A stretch of DNA of 7,368 nucleotides. Source: Candidatus Poribacteria bacterium. Lineage in GTDB: Bacteria; Poribacteria; WGA-4E; GCA-2687025. This document shows, one piece after another, positions 1 through 5,816 of this stretch; within the stretch, counting starts at the first letter, position 1, and each line of letters begins with the position of its first letter. The DNA is taken from positions 1-7,368 of the forward strand of contig JAQBWJ010000096.1 in assembly GCA_027625215.1 (NCBI GenBank), read 5' to 3'. A model generated the notes under the pieces. That model worked only from the letters and a program-made list of their open reading frames with translations. It did not search any database and was not told the DNA's origin. The translations under genes were made by a program, and so were the position numbers.

Positions 1-615
1 TTCGGGGAACTTGACGACCCCTTCGCCGAGTGCGGGGAAATACCACTCGCGGAAGCCGCCGTTCGTGTCTTTCAGGTGGACTGCGCCGATGTAGTTGATC
101 ACCTTGTTCATCTCGACCACGCCGTCGATGCCCGCGTTGTAGAAGTAGACGTTCGCGGTGTCCCAGTTGACGCGGATGTTCGGGTGATTGACGCCCTGCA
201 TTGTCGCTTTGGCGACATCGCCGTTCGTGATGAGGTCGGGATGCGTTTCCATGATGACGGTGCAGTCGTGGCGGGCGCAGGTCTCGCCGACGGCGCGCAA
301 TCGGGCGTACGCGACGGAGCGGTCCATATCGTCCGCTTTGACGCTGACGAAAATGAACTTCGCGCCGAGTTTGCGCGTCCCCTCGCAGATGACGTTGTAT
401 TTCTCGGCGATTTGCGGGTCTTTGATATCAAGGTTGGCTTGGGAGCTCGTCGCCGTGATGCCGTTCGCTCTCAGCCGCGCGAGAAAATCGTCCATCTTGT
501 CTGGCGCGGGGATGCCGACTTCGACGTGCTGCACGCCGATCTCTGCGAGATGCTCGAACGCGATGTGTTGATGGGGCCCATACGTCGCCGGGCGACACGC
601 GAGGATGTTCTGCAT
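1..615 (-). CDS. Sugar phosphate isomerase/epimerase, TIM-barrel family (C-terminus cut by window edge)
   Basis: This is an open frame of 205 codons with no stop before the left edge, so the C-terminus is missing; family members are usually 250-290 residues. It reads as a xylose-isomerase-like (AP endonuclease 2 fold) TIM barrel that isomerises or epimerises a sugar or sugar derivative using a divalent metal. Visible signatures are METHPD at residues 122-127 (Glu123, likely metal ligand), NWDTAN at 150-155 (Asp152, likely ligand), HLKD at 180-183 (His180, likely ligand) and LGEG at 196-199, the loop that closes the active site in this family. No signal peptide is seen, so it should be cytoplasmic. 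The ATG start gives the usual short first strand, but no good Shine-Dalgarno lies upstream. It is divergent from the unknown gene at 736. The substrate cannot be told from the sequence. The family call is firm and the exact reaction unknown. Confidence 0.88.
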   Translation of the reverse strand, partial: MQNILACRPATYGPHQHIAFEHLAEIGVQHVEVGIPAPDKMDDFLARLRANGITATSSQANLDIKDPQIAEKYNVICEGTRKLGAKFIFVSVKADDMDRSVAYARLRAVGETCARHDCTVIMETHPDLITNGDVAKATMQGVNHPNIRVNWDTANVYFYNAGIDGVVEMNKVINYIGAVHLKDTNGGFREWYFPALGEGVVKFPE

Positions 616-735
616 GAGAGTTGATGTCCGTTTGCTGTTGTGGGGAACCGTTAGCCGCACGCGCGAACTCGATCTTGGGGCGAAACTATGGCATAACTAC
701 GATACCACGCACAACCGGACGGAATCAGGCTCCGA
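616..735. promoter_or_regulatory. Divergent intergenic region with a candidate plus-strand promoter
   Basis: This 120-base gap separates two divergent starts and is less GC-rich than its flanks near 681-710. On the plus strand TTGGGG (675-680) and TACGAT (698-703) are 17 bases apart. They match the sigma70 consensus at 3/6 and 4/6 and would start RNA about 25 bases before the ATG at 736. On the minus strand only a CATAGT-like -10 (complement of 685-690) is visible, without a convincing -35. A small inverted repeat TATG-G-CATA (687-695) lies between the two boxes. These are weak matches in a bacterium whose promoter consensus is unknown. Confidence 0.3.
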
Positions 736-1278
736 ATGAACGACCAACCGAAACGACGCGGCGCGACCATCCCCGTGACGCTTGACCACTTCTCAGCGGT
801 CTACGAGCGCGGCGGCATCCTCGCGCGCCGGATTCTCGACGAAGAGCATTGGGTCGAGATCGAAGTGAGCGATCAGACGTATGTGCTGATCGACGGGAAG
901 GAGCCCGCGCTCGGCACGTTTCGGACGTTTTTGGGGCACATGAACGTCGGTCGGTTCCAACTGTACATCGAGGCGCGTCATCCGCATCTGGTGCGGTCGC
1001 TGCCGTTGGAGTTGTCGGCGGAGGGGTTTTATGATCCGGCGACGGGGTTGTTTTCAGCGGAGGGATGGCTGTTGGTGCATCTCTACGGCGCGCCGCTCGA
1101 CGCGCTGGCGCAGTTTCCCATCGAAATGCGTTTTCGCTCGCAGTTGGAAACGCGCAAGTACTTCGGGCTGTCGGGTCGCGCCGTCAACGCGATGTTTCAA
1201 CGGTTCGCGCAACTTCCCACCGATTACGACCGCGCAACGCACCTCCACCGAATCCTCGCCCAAATCTACCGCGTCTGA
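736..1278 (+). CDS. Hypothetical protein of 180 residues, no family recognised
   Basis: I do not recognise this protein. It is a complete frame from ATG to TGA with codon use like its neighbours (strong G/C at third positions), which supports a real gene. It has no signal peptide and no membrane segment and looks soluble. Residues 1-60 include a short basic N-terminus (KRRG at 6-9) and what look like beta strands (for example WVEIEVSDQTYVLIDG, 39-54). The middle (about 70-130) alternates hydrophobic and charged residues, with an aromatic-rich stretch EGFYDPATGLFSAEGW (96-111). The last 40 residues look helical and basic. There are no cysteines and no obvious catalytic motif. The ribosome site is weak (CAGG, 727-730). 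It stands alone: divergent from the epimerase and convergent with the dehydrogenase (61 bases between stops). The gene is likely real; its function is unknown. Confidence 0.75.
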   Translation: MNDQPKRRGATIPVTLDHFSAVYERGGILARRILDEEHWVEIEVSDQTYVLIDGKEPALGTFRTFLGHMNVGRFQLYIEARHPHLVRSLPLELSAEGFYDPATGLFSAEGWLLVHLYGAPLDALAQFPIEMRFRSQLETRKYFGLSGRAVNAMFQRFAQLPTDYDRATHLHRILAQIYRV

Positions 1279-1339
1279 CACCCCAACCAGCGCGACGGGT
1301 CGAATGGACAACCTCTACCGCCCCTTGCAGATATCGTCG

Positions 1340-2359
1340 TCAACGCCAGTCCAAGACGACGCTGGTGTAGCGCTCCTTGTCGTTCAACAGGCCCATGTAC
1401 GCCTCGTGCGCTTGTTCGGGTGGAAGTAGGTGGCTTCGCACGCCGCCGACACGTATCTCGCCGCGCGCCATCAGGTTTAGCGCGTGCTGTTGATTCCCTT
1501 TGATGCTGCCGTTGGAGAACTGCGTCGGCAGGTTCGGAATCTCCCATTCCCAACCGCTGCGGAGCGTCAAGTACTTCGAGAAGACCGTTTGCAACAGGTC
1601 GGAAGTCGAGTGGGCGTGGTCTTTCTTCCAGTGCGCCCCGATCAACACGATCTCCGCCTTCATCGCCGCGAGATGGATTGCCGCCTGCACCCCATGAGAC
1701 GACCCGCTCGTGTCGATGGCGAGACGGCACGGGACGCCGCTCATTGTCGCGTTCCATCGTTCCGCGAGGTCGTCCCCTGGCGCGAGCGTTTGACGAATGC
1801 CGCACCCCTCCGCCTGTTTTCGCCGTCCTTCGAGAGGATCAATCGCCGCGACTTCGTATCCGGACGCCTGAAACACCAACGACGCCATCGTCCCGACTAC
1901 GCCGAGCCCGAAGACGGCGACCCCATCTCCCGGACGCGCTACCGTCGTGCGTAACGTCGTCATCCCGACGCTGCACAGGCGCGCGTACACGGCGTCTTCC
2001 GGCGGCACGTGCTCCGGAACGCGGACGATGATATGCCTCTTCACATTTACCCGATGATGAGAGGCATGACCGAATGGCGCGAACACAAGATCGCCAACGC
2101 CAACCTCTGTAACAGCGTCGCCCCTCTTGACGACGCTCCCGACAGCGGCGTAACCGGGATAGTACGGGTAAGGGTTGCCGTGCCAGTGGTTCAAGTCTTG
2201 GTCGTTGGTGAACCCGGCGAGTTCCGTCCCAGAACTGATCGCCGAGCAGACCGTTTCAAGCGCGATCTCGTCCGGTTCGAGGTTCTCGTCGTTGAAGGCG
2301 TATGGTTGGACTTCCGCCGTTTTTTCGCGCGGAAAGACGACGCGGCGACCGTCGATCAT
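1340..2359 (-). CDS. Zinc-type (medium-chain) dehydrogenase with apparently degenerate zinc sites
   Basis: This 339-residue protein has the two parts of the medium-chain dehydrogenase/reductase superfamily: a GroES-like N-terminal domain (about 1-125) and a Rossmann domain (about 140-280) with the dinucleotide motif VFGLGVVG (149-156). Asp174, at the end of the next strand (AAIDP), suggests NAD(H) rather than NADP(H). The N-terminal motif SAISSGTE (39-46) replaces the GICGTD of zinc alcohol dehydrogenases, and PGYAAVG (68-74) replaces GHExxG. The usual catalytic Cys and His therefore appear absent, and no four-cysteine structural zinc loop is visible. The SAISxGTE form is a recognised branch of the superfamily that includes BchC-like proteins; many members are annotated as sugar or polyol dehydrogenases. 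Substrate unknown. GAGGGAG (complement of 2370-2376) lies 10 bases before the ATG and supports this start. It is probably the last gene of the pfk unit. Confidence 0.85.
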   Translation of the reverse strand: MIDGRRVVFPREKTAEVQPYAFNDENLEPDEIALETVCSAISSGTELAGFTNDQDLNHWHGNPYPYYPGYAAVGSVVKRGDAVTEVGVGDLVFAPFGHASHHRVNVKRHIIVRVPEHVPPEDAVYARLCSVGMTTLRTTVARPGDGVAVFGLGVVGTMASLVFQASGYEVAAIDPLEGRRKQAEGCGIRQTLAPGDDLAERWNATMSGVPCRLAIDTSGSSHGVQAAIHLAAMKAEIVLIGAHWKKDHAHSTSDLLQTVFSKYLTLRSGWEWEIPNLPTQFSNGSIKGNQQHALNLMARGEIRVGGVRSHLLPPEQAHEAYMGLLNDKERYTSVVLDWR

Positions 2360-2369
2360 TGGGGACGCT

Positions 2370-2376
2370 CTCCCTC
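2370..2376 (-). promoter_or_regulatory. Shine-Dalgarno site of the dehydrogenase gene
   Basis: On the minus strand this reads GAGGGAG and ends 10 bases before the ATG at 2359. It is one of the clearest ribosome sites in the window and lies in the 42-base gap after the DUF4126 stop codon, so this gene can be translated independently of its upstream neighbour. Confidence 0.55.
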
Positions 2377-2401
2377 GATTTGAAGCCTGTTCATCTTGTG
2401 A

Positions 2402-3010
2402 TTATTGAGAAGGGGATTTCGAGATCACGGCGTCCAGCGTTCGATGCGCCGCTTTCAGAAAAGCGAAGGCGATCCGGTGCAAAATCAGCGCAAGCGCGAC
2501 GATCCCCAACCCGACCAACCCCAGCGTGAATATCGGATAGACGACGGCGAACCATGTCGTTCCCACCGCCAGCGCGTCTTCCGCCAGACTGATCGCGCTT
2601 GTCCGCCCGCGCCGATAGCGCGCATTCGCCGCAAACCGCACGCTCGACTTTGCCCCATGCACCGCAAATGCGAACGCGCCGCCCATCATCGCCCCCGACA
2701 GCCGCCACAACAGCGCACACTCCTGGAGCGCGAGAAACGACACGCCCGCCGCCATCATCGGGCGAATGACCGCGTGAAGCACATCCCACACCGTCGCGGG
2801 ATGGCGGCTCTTGTCGACCAAAAACTCGATCCCGTACAACACGAAGGCGACCGCGAGAAATCCCGGATGACCGAGCAGTTCAAGCGAGGCGGGCGCGATC
2901 CCGAAACGAGACAGCAGTCCGACCGTCAGCACAACCGCATACGAGTTGATCCCGCACGCGGCGGCGAGTCCCAACCACAATCCGTATAGCGAAAGCGGCA
3001 GGTCGAACAT
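2402..3010 (-). CDS. DUF4126 family integral membrane protein
   Basis: This is a 202-residue hydrophobic protein with about four to six membrane segments (roughly 8-33, 50-66, 85-118, 143-186). Features I associate with DUF4126 are GINSY (20-24) in the first segment; a stretch with E62, D66-K67 and WDVLHAVIRP (75-84); a segment ending AVHGAKSSVRFAANA (116-130); and SLAEDALAVG (141-150). The biochemical role of the family is not known to me; it is widespread in bacteria and is expected in the cytoplasmic membrane. The ATG lies only 4 bases after the pfk stop codon with no strong Shine-Dalgarno, so it is probably translated by coupling to pfk. Whether it is functionally linked to glycolysis is open. 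The length fits the family and no damage is visible. Confidence 0.85.
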   Translation of the reverse strand: MFDLPLSLYGLWLGLAAACGINSYAVVLTVGLLSRFGIAPASLELLGHPGFLAVAFVLYGIEFLVDKSRHPATVWDVLHAVIRPMMAAGVSFLALQECALLWRLSGAMMGGAFAFAVHGAKSSVRFAANARYRRGRTSAISLAEDALAVGTTWFAVVYPIFTLGLVGLGIVALALILHRIAFAFLKAAHRTLDAVISKSPSQ

Positions 3011-3014
3011 GGTG

Positions 3015-4082
3015 TCAATCGCCTAAGCAGATGCCCATGTCGCGGGCGCATTGGATCAGTTCGCCGTCGAGCGGGACGTACTTCGTTTGGTCGATCCCTT
3101 CGGATACGGGACGGAACACCATGTCCGGCGGATCGTACGACACCATCGTTCCGAACGCGCGTTGTTCGATGGCGCGGACGGCGGCGGCTCCGTACTGCAG
3201 CGCGAGCGCTCGGTCGTAGGCGGTCGGGTGTCCGCCGCGCAGCAGGTGCCCCAACGTCAGCGAGCGCGTTTCGCGCCCGGTCTTCGCGGCGATCATTGCG
3301 GCGACCTTCTCGGCGATTCCGCCCAAACGCTGCTCTCGTCCGAGCTCCTGCTTGTCGAGAAGCATCGTCATTTCGCCGTCTTTCGGGTGCGCGCCCTCCG
3401 CGACGACGGCTATCGCAAAGTTGCGCCCCGTCTTGTAGCGACGTTCCGCCGCTTTCGCCACGATATCGAGATCGAAGGGGATTTCGGGAAGAAGGATGAT
3501 GTCCGCCGTCGCCGCCACGCCGGAGTGGAGCGCGATCCATCCGCAGTAACGCCCCATCACCTCGACACACATGATCCGACGATGCGATTCGGCGTGCGAG
3601 TGCAGTTTGTCGAGCGCGTCGGTCGCCGTGTTCACCGCCGTTTGAAAACCGAAGGTGACGTGCGTCGCGTTCACGTCGTTGTCGATGGTCTTGGGAACGC
3701 AGACCATTGGCAGACCCTTGTCCATGAACTGTTTGGCGATACGAAAACTGCCGTCGCCGCCGATGGCGACGAAGGCGTCGAACTTATTCTCGTAAAACTT
3801 GTTGACGATCTCGTCGGAGATATCGACCCGTTCGCCGTTTCGCGGAAAGTCGAACGGCGAACCTGTATTGACGGTGCCGAGTATCGTGCCGCCGAGCGCC
3901 GTGATGCCGCGCACCATCTCGGTGGTGAGGGGATGCACCCCACCGGGTCGCAAGAACCCGTTGTAGCCTTCGTTGACGCCGTAGACGTTCCATCCGCGAC
4001 TCTCGGCGGCATGAACGACCGCGCGAATCACCGCGTTAAGACCCGGCGCGTCGCCGCCTCCGGTATTGACCGCAATTCTCAT
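3015..4082 (-). CDS. pfkA: 6-phosphofructokinase (PfkA family, likely ATP-dependent, PKTIDND type)
   Basis: The enzyme phosphorylates fructose 6-phosphate to fructose 1,6-bisphosphate in cytoplasmic glycolysis. It has 355 residues against 320 in E. coli PfkA; about 23 of the extra ones fall between residues 229 and 271. Conserved sites are TGGGDAPGLN (7-16), GGDGS (108-112), TIDND (132-136, Asp134 matching catalytic Asp127 of E. coli), Arg169 (R162), MGR (176-178), AEG with Glu229 (E222), Arg273 (R243), and LGHLLRGG (277-284) with His279 (H249) and Arg282 (R252). Gly111, at the E. coli Gly104 position, indicates ATP use, because pyrophosphate enzymes carry Asp there. Lys131 (PKTIDND), at the Gly124 position, is typical of pyrophosphate enzymes and of the 'group III' ATP enzymes. 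Several E. coli effector-site basic residues are replaced. The start is clear from the motif spacing, but no Shine-Dalgarno is seen. It heads the unit with DUF4126 and the dehydrogenase. Confidence 0.95.
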   Translation of the reverse strand: MRIAVNTGGGDAPGLNAVIRAVVHAAESRGWNVYGVNEGYNGFLRPGGVHPLTTEMVRGITALGGTILGTVNTGSPFDFPRNGERVDISDEIVNKFYENKFDAFVAIGGDGSFRIAKQFMDKGLPMVCVPKTIDNDVNATHVTFGFQTAVNTATDALDKLHSHAESHRRIMCVEVMGRYCGWIALHSGVAATADIILLPEIPFDLDIVAKAAERRYKTGRNFAIAVVAEGAHPKDGEMTMLLDKQELGREQRLGGIAEKVAAMIAAKTGRETRSLTLGHLLRGGHPTAYDRALALQYGAAAVRAIEQRAFGTMVSYDPPDMVFRPVSEGIDQTKYVPLDGELIQCARDMGICLGD

Positions 4083-4142
4083 AAGGCGATACCGATCCGT
4101 TCAATACGGGGTGAAGGAGGATGAAGCGAGGACACGCAACGC

Positions 4143-4171
4143 AGTGTAGCACGGATGGGCGTTTCGCTGAA
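4143..4171 (-). promoter_or_regulatory. Candidate extended -10 promoter for pfk
   Basis: Reading the minus strand, TGC-TACACT (complement of 4143-4151) has an extended -10 form with a 4/6 hexamer match. The hexamer 17 bases further up, TTCAGC (complement of 4166-4171), is a poor -35, as is common for extended -10 promoters. RNA would begin near 4136, leaving about 53 bases before the pfk ATG. It is inferred by eye only. Confidence 0.35.
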
Positions 4172-4209
4172 AGAGGCGTCGGACGCTGGGCGACTTGATG
4201 GGGATCGAC

Positions 4210-4238
4210 TTGTCAATCACGAACCGTCATCGCATTAT
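4210..4238 (+). promoter_or_regulatory. Candidate sigma70-like promoter for the VTT protein-nadK-recN unit
   Basis: TTGTCA (4210-4215) and CATTAT (4233-4238) are separated by exactly 17 bases and match the consensus at 5/6 and 4/6. This is the best plus-strand promoter match in the gap, lying in a locally AT-richer stretch. RNA would start near 4245, about 40 bases before the TTG at 4284. It falls inside the longer reading frame that begins at ATG 4155, which argues for the shorter start. Confidence 0.45.
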
Positions 4239-4270
4239 ACGGGTGGCGACGCAACGACCCAAAAACGTAA

Positions 4271-4276
4271 AGGCGG
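4271..4276 (+). promoter_or_regulatory. Shine-Dalgarno site deciding the TTG start of the VTT protein
   Basis: AGGCGG matches AGGAGG at 5/6 and lies 7 bases before TTG 4284, which is ideal spacing. Neither the ATG at 4155 nor the ATG at 4335 has a comparable site. Confidence 0.45.
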
Positions 4277-4283
4277 TGCGGTT

Positions 4284-4916
4284 TTGAGCGACGGTGTTGA
4301 GACGGTGGCAACGCGGCGCGGGCTGTTCGGATGGATGCGCCGTCAAAAAGACCGCGTCGAAGCGTTGGCGGAGTCGCCGAGAGCGGGTTGGTGGTTGTTT
4401 GTCATCGCGTTCATGGAGTCGTCGTTCTTCCCGATTCCGCCCGATGTGCTGCTGCTGCCGTTGGCGGCGTCCGCGCCTCGCAAGTCGCTGCGGTTCGCGG
4501 CGATCTGCACGGCGGGTTCGGTGATCGGCGCGATTCTCGGTTGGGTGATCGGGTACGCGATGTACGAATCGGTGGGGCGGCTGATCCTCGACTTCTACCA
4601 TGCGACGGACGCGGTCGATGTCGTGCTTGCCAAGTACCGCGAGAACGCCTTCGCCGCGATCATCGTCGCCGGATTCACGCCGATCCCGTACAAGGCGTTC
4701 ACAATTCTGGCAGGGGTGAACGCAACGGTCGCGCTGCCGATGCTGTTGGGCGCGTCAGTGATCGGGCGCGGGGCGCGGTTCTTCCTCTTGGCGGGCATCG
4801 TCCGACTTGTCGGACCGTCCGTGAAGCCTTGGGTGGACAAGTACTTTGACGTTCTCGCCATTGTGTTTACGGTGTTATTGATCGGTGGATTCTTTGTATT
4901 GAAAGTGCTTCTGTGA
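4284..4916 (+). CDS. VTT-domain (DedA/YqaA-like) membrane protein
   Basis: This is an integral membrane protein of the DedA/SNARE-associated superfamily. From TTG 4284 it has 210 residues, a normal length for YqaA-like members. After a basic cytoplasmic start (about 1-34) come the signature ESSFFPIPPDVLLLP (45-59), in a membrane or re-entrant segment, a second hydrophobic stretch (about 70-94), GFTPIPYKAFTILAG (130-144), then GRGARFFL (161-168), whose Arg is conserved in the superfamily, and a C-terminal membrane helix (about 189-210). DedA-superfamily members take part in membrane homeostasis, and some act in recycling of polyprenyl or other lipids; YqaA-type roles are not defined. ATG 4155 would add 43 polar residues atypical of the family and would include the likely promoter, so the TTG start is preferred; GTG 4305 and ATG 4335 remain possible. 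The stop overlaps the nadK start by 4 bases. Confidence 0.88.
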   Translation: MSDGVETVATRRGLFGWMRRQKDRVEALAESPRAGWWLFVIAFMESSFFPIPPDVLLLPLAASAPRKSLRFAAICTAGSVIGAILGWVIGYAMYESVGRLILDFYHATDAVDVVLAKYRENAFAAIIVAGFTPIPYKAFTILAGVNATVALPMLLGASVIGRGARFFLLAGIVRLVGPSVKPWVDKYFDVLAIVFTVLLIGGFFVLKVLL

Positions 4917-5797
4917 CCTCCGAATTCAAGCGAATCGGCATCATCTTCAACGCGGCGAAACCGGACGCGCTTCAGACGGCGGAGAAGGCGGCGGCGTGGC
5001 TCAATTTTCACGGCGTCGAGACGGTCATCGGCGAAGCGGTGACACCCGCCTCGAAGATCGTGATGCCCGTCACGACGCAGTTCGCACCGATACCGGAAGT
5101 GGTCGCGCAGTCGGACTTGCTGCTCGTGTTGGGGGGCGACGGGACGATTCTCGGTGTTTCGCGGATACCCGGAGCGGAGGACGTGCCGATCCTCGCGGTG
5201 AACTTGGGGAATGTCGGCTTTCTCACAGGCGTAACGCGCGAGGAACTCGAACCCGCGCTGGAGCGCGTCATGAGCGGCGCGTTTGAAACCTCCCAACGGA
5301 TGATGCTCGAATACACCGTCCACGACGAGGAAACGCTCGTCGCGCACGGTTTCGCCCTGAACGACATCGTTGCCAAAGAGAACGATCACTTGATCTCGCT
5401 TGATCTGTATATCGACGACGACTTTGCGATCTCAGTGCGCGGCGACGGGATGATCGTCTCGACTCCCACCGGATCGACGGCGTACTCGTTGGCGATGAAT
5501 GGGCCCATCGTCCATCCGCGCTGCGAAACGATCATGCTGACGCCCATCGCCCCATTTTCGATGGCGACGCGCCCGCTGCTGGTTCCGGCGCAGTGCGAAG
5601 TGAAGTTGGTCGTCGCGTCCGAATCGCCGAGCGGCGTGCTTCGGTCGGACGGTCAGGAACAGTACCCGCTGACTCAAGGCTGCGAAATCCGAACGTGGCG
5701 GGCATCCAAGACGATCAAACTGGTGCGACCGTATCACCGCAACTTCTTCGGCGTGTTGCGCGCGAAACTGCATCTGGGGAGCATTCCGACGGGTTGA
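4913..5797 (+). CDS. nadK: NAD kinase
   Basis: It phosphorylates NAD to NADP in the cytoplasm and sets the NADPH pool. The 294 residues match the usual length. Motifs in order are GGDGT (74-78), the nucleotide/catalytic loop with Asp76; NLGNVGFLT (97-105), typical of the family; ALND (148-151), where Asn150-Asp151 takes the usual Asn-Glu/Asp place; GDGMIVSTPTGSTAYSLA (177-194), the strongest signature, binding the NAD ribose and phosphates; GPIVHP (197-202); and SDGQ (245-248) in the C-terminal beta domain. The start is GTG, overlapping the stop of the upstream gene as GTGA, so translation is probably coupled. A weak GAAAG (4901-4905) sits 7 bases before it. recN starts 19 bases after its stop; nadK-recN linkage recurs across many bacteria, supporting both calls. 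Confidence 0.96.
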   Translation: MTSEFKRIGIIFNAAKPDALQTAEKAAAWLNFHGVETVIGEAVTPASKIVMPVTTQFAPIPEVVAQSDLLLVLGGDGTILGVSRIPGAEDVPILAVNLGNVGFLTGVTREELEPALERVMSGAFETSQRMMLEYTVHDEETLVAHGFALNDIVAKENDHLISLDLYIDDDFAISVRGDGMIVSTPTGSTAYSLAMNGPIVHPRCETIMLTPIAPFSMATRPLLVPAQCEVKLVVASESPSGVLRSDGQEQYPLTQGCEIRTWRASKTIKLVRPYHRNFFGVLRAKLHLGSIPTG

Positions 5798-5816
5798 GGG
5801 GACATGCGGTGATCCT

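Noticed and set aside
76..624. Open frame of 182 codons on the plus strand opposite the epimerase
   Set aside because: The minus-strand frame carries the METHPD, NWDTAN and HLKD motifs; the plus-strand product is an Asp/Val/Arg-rich shadow.
1343..1368. Seven-pair inverted repeat near the convergent gene ends, considered as a terminator
   Set aside because: The 12-base loop is large, one pair is G-T, no T run follows on either strand, and it lies inside the coding end of the dehydrogenase.
3051..4124. Open frame of 357 codons on the plus strand opposite pfk
   Set aside because: Its translation is rich in Arg, Val, Asp and His with no recognisable motif, and it is the complement of a clear PFK. 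Long antisense frames are expected in GC-rich genes.
4114..4198. AGGAGG followed at once by ATG and a 25-codon frame in the pfk-dedA gap
   Set aside because: The Shine-Dalgarno touches the start codon with no spacer, the peptide has no hydrophobic or leader-like pattern, and it lies upstream of the likely plus-strand promoter.
4595..5389. Minus-strand frame of 264 codons across the VTT protein and nadK
   Set aside because: It overlaps two firmly identified plus-strand genes and shows no domain.
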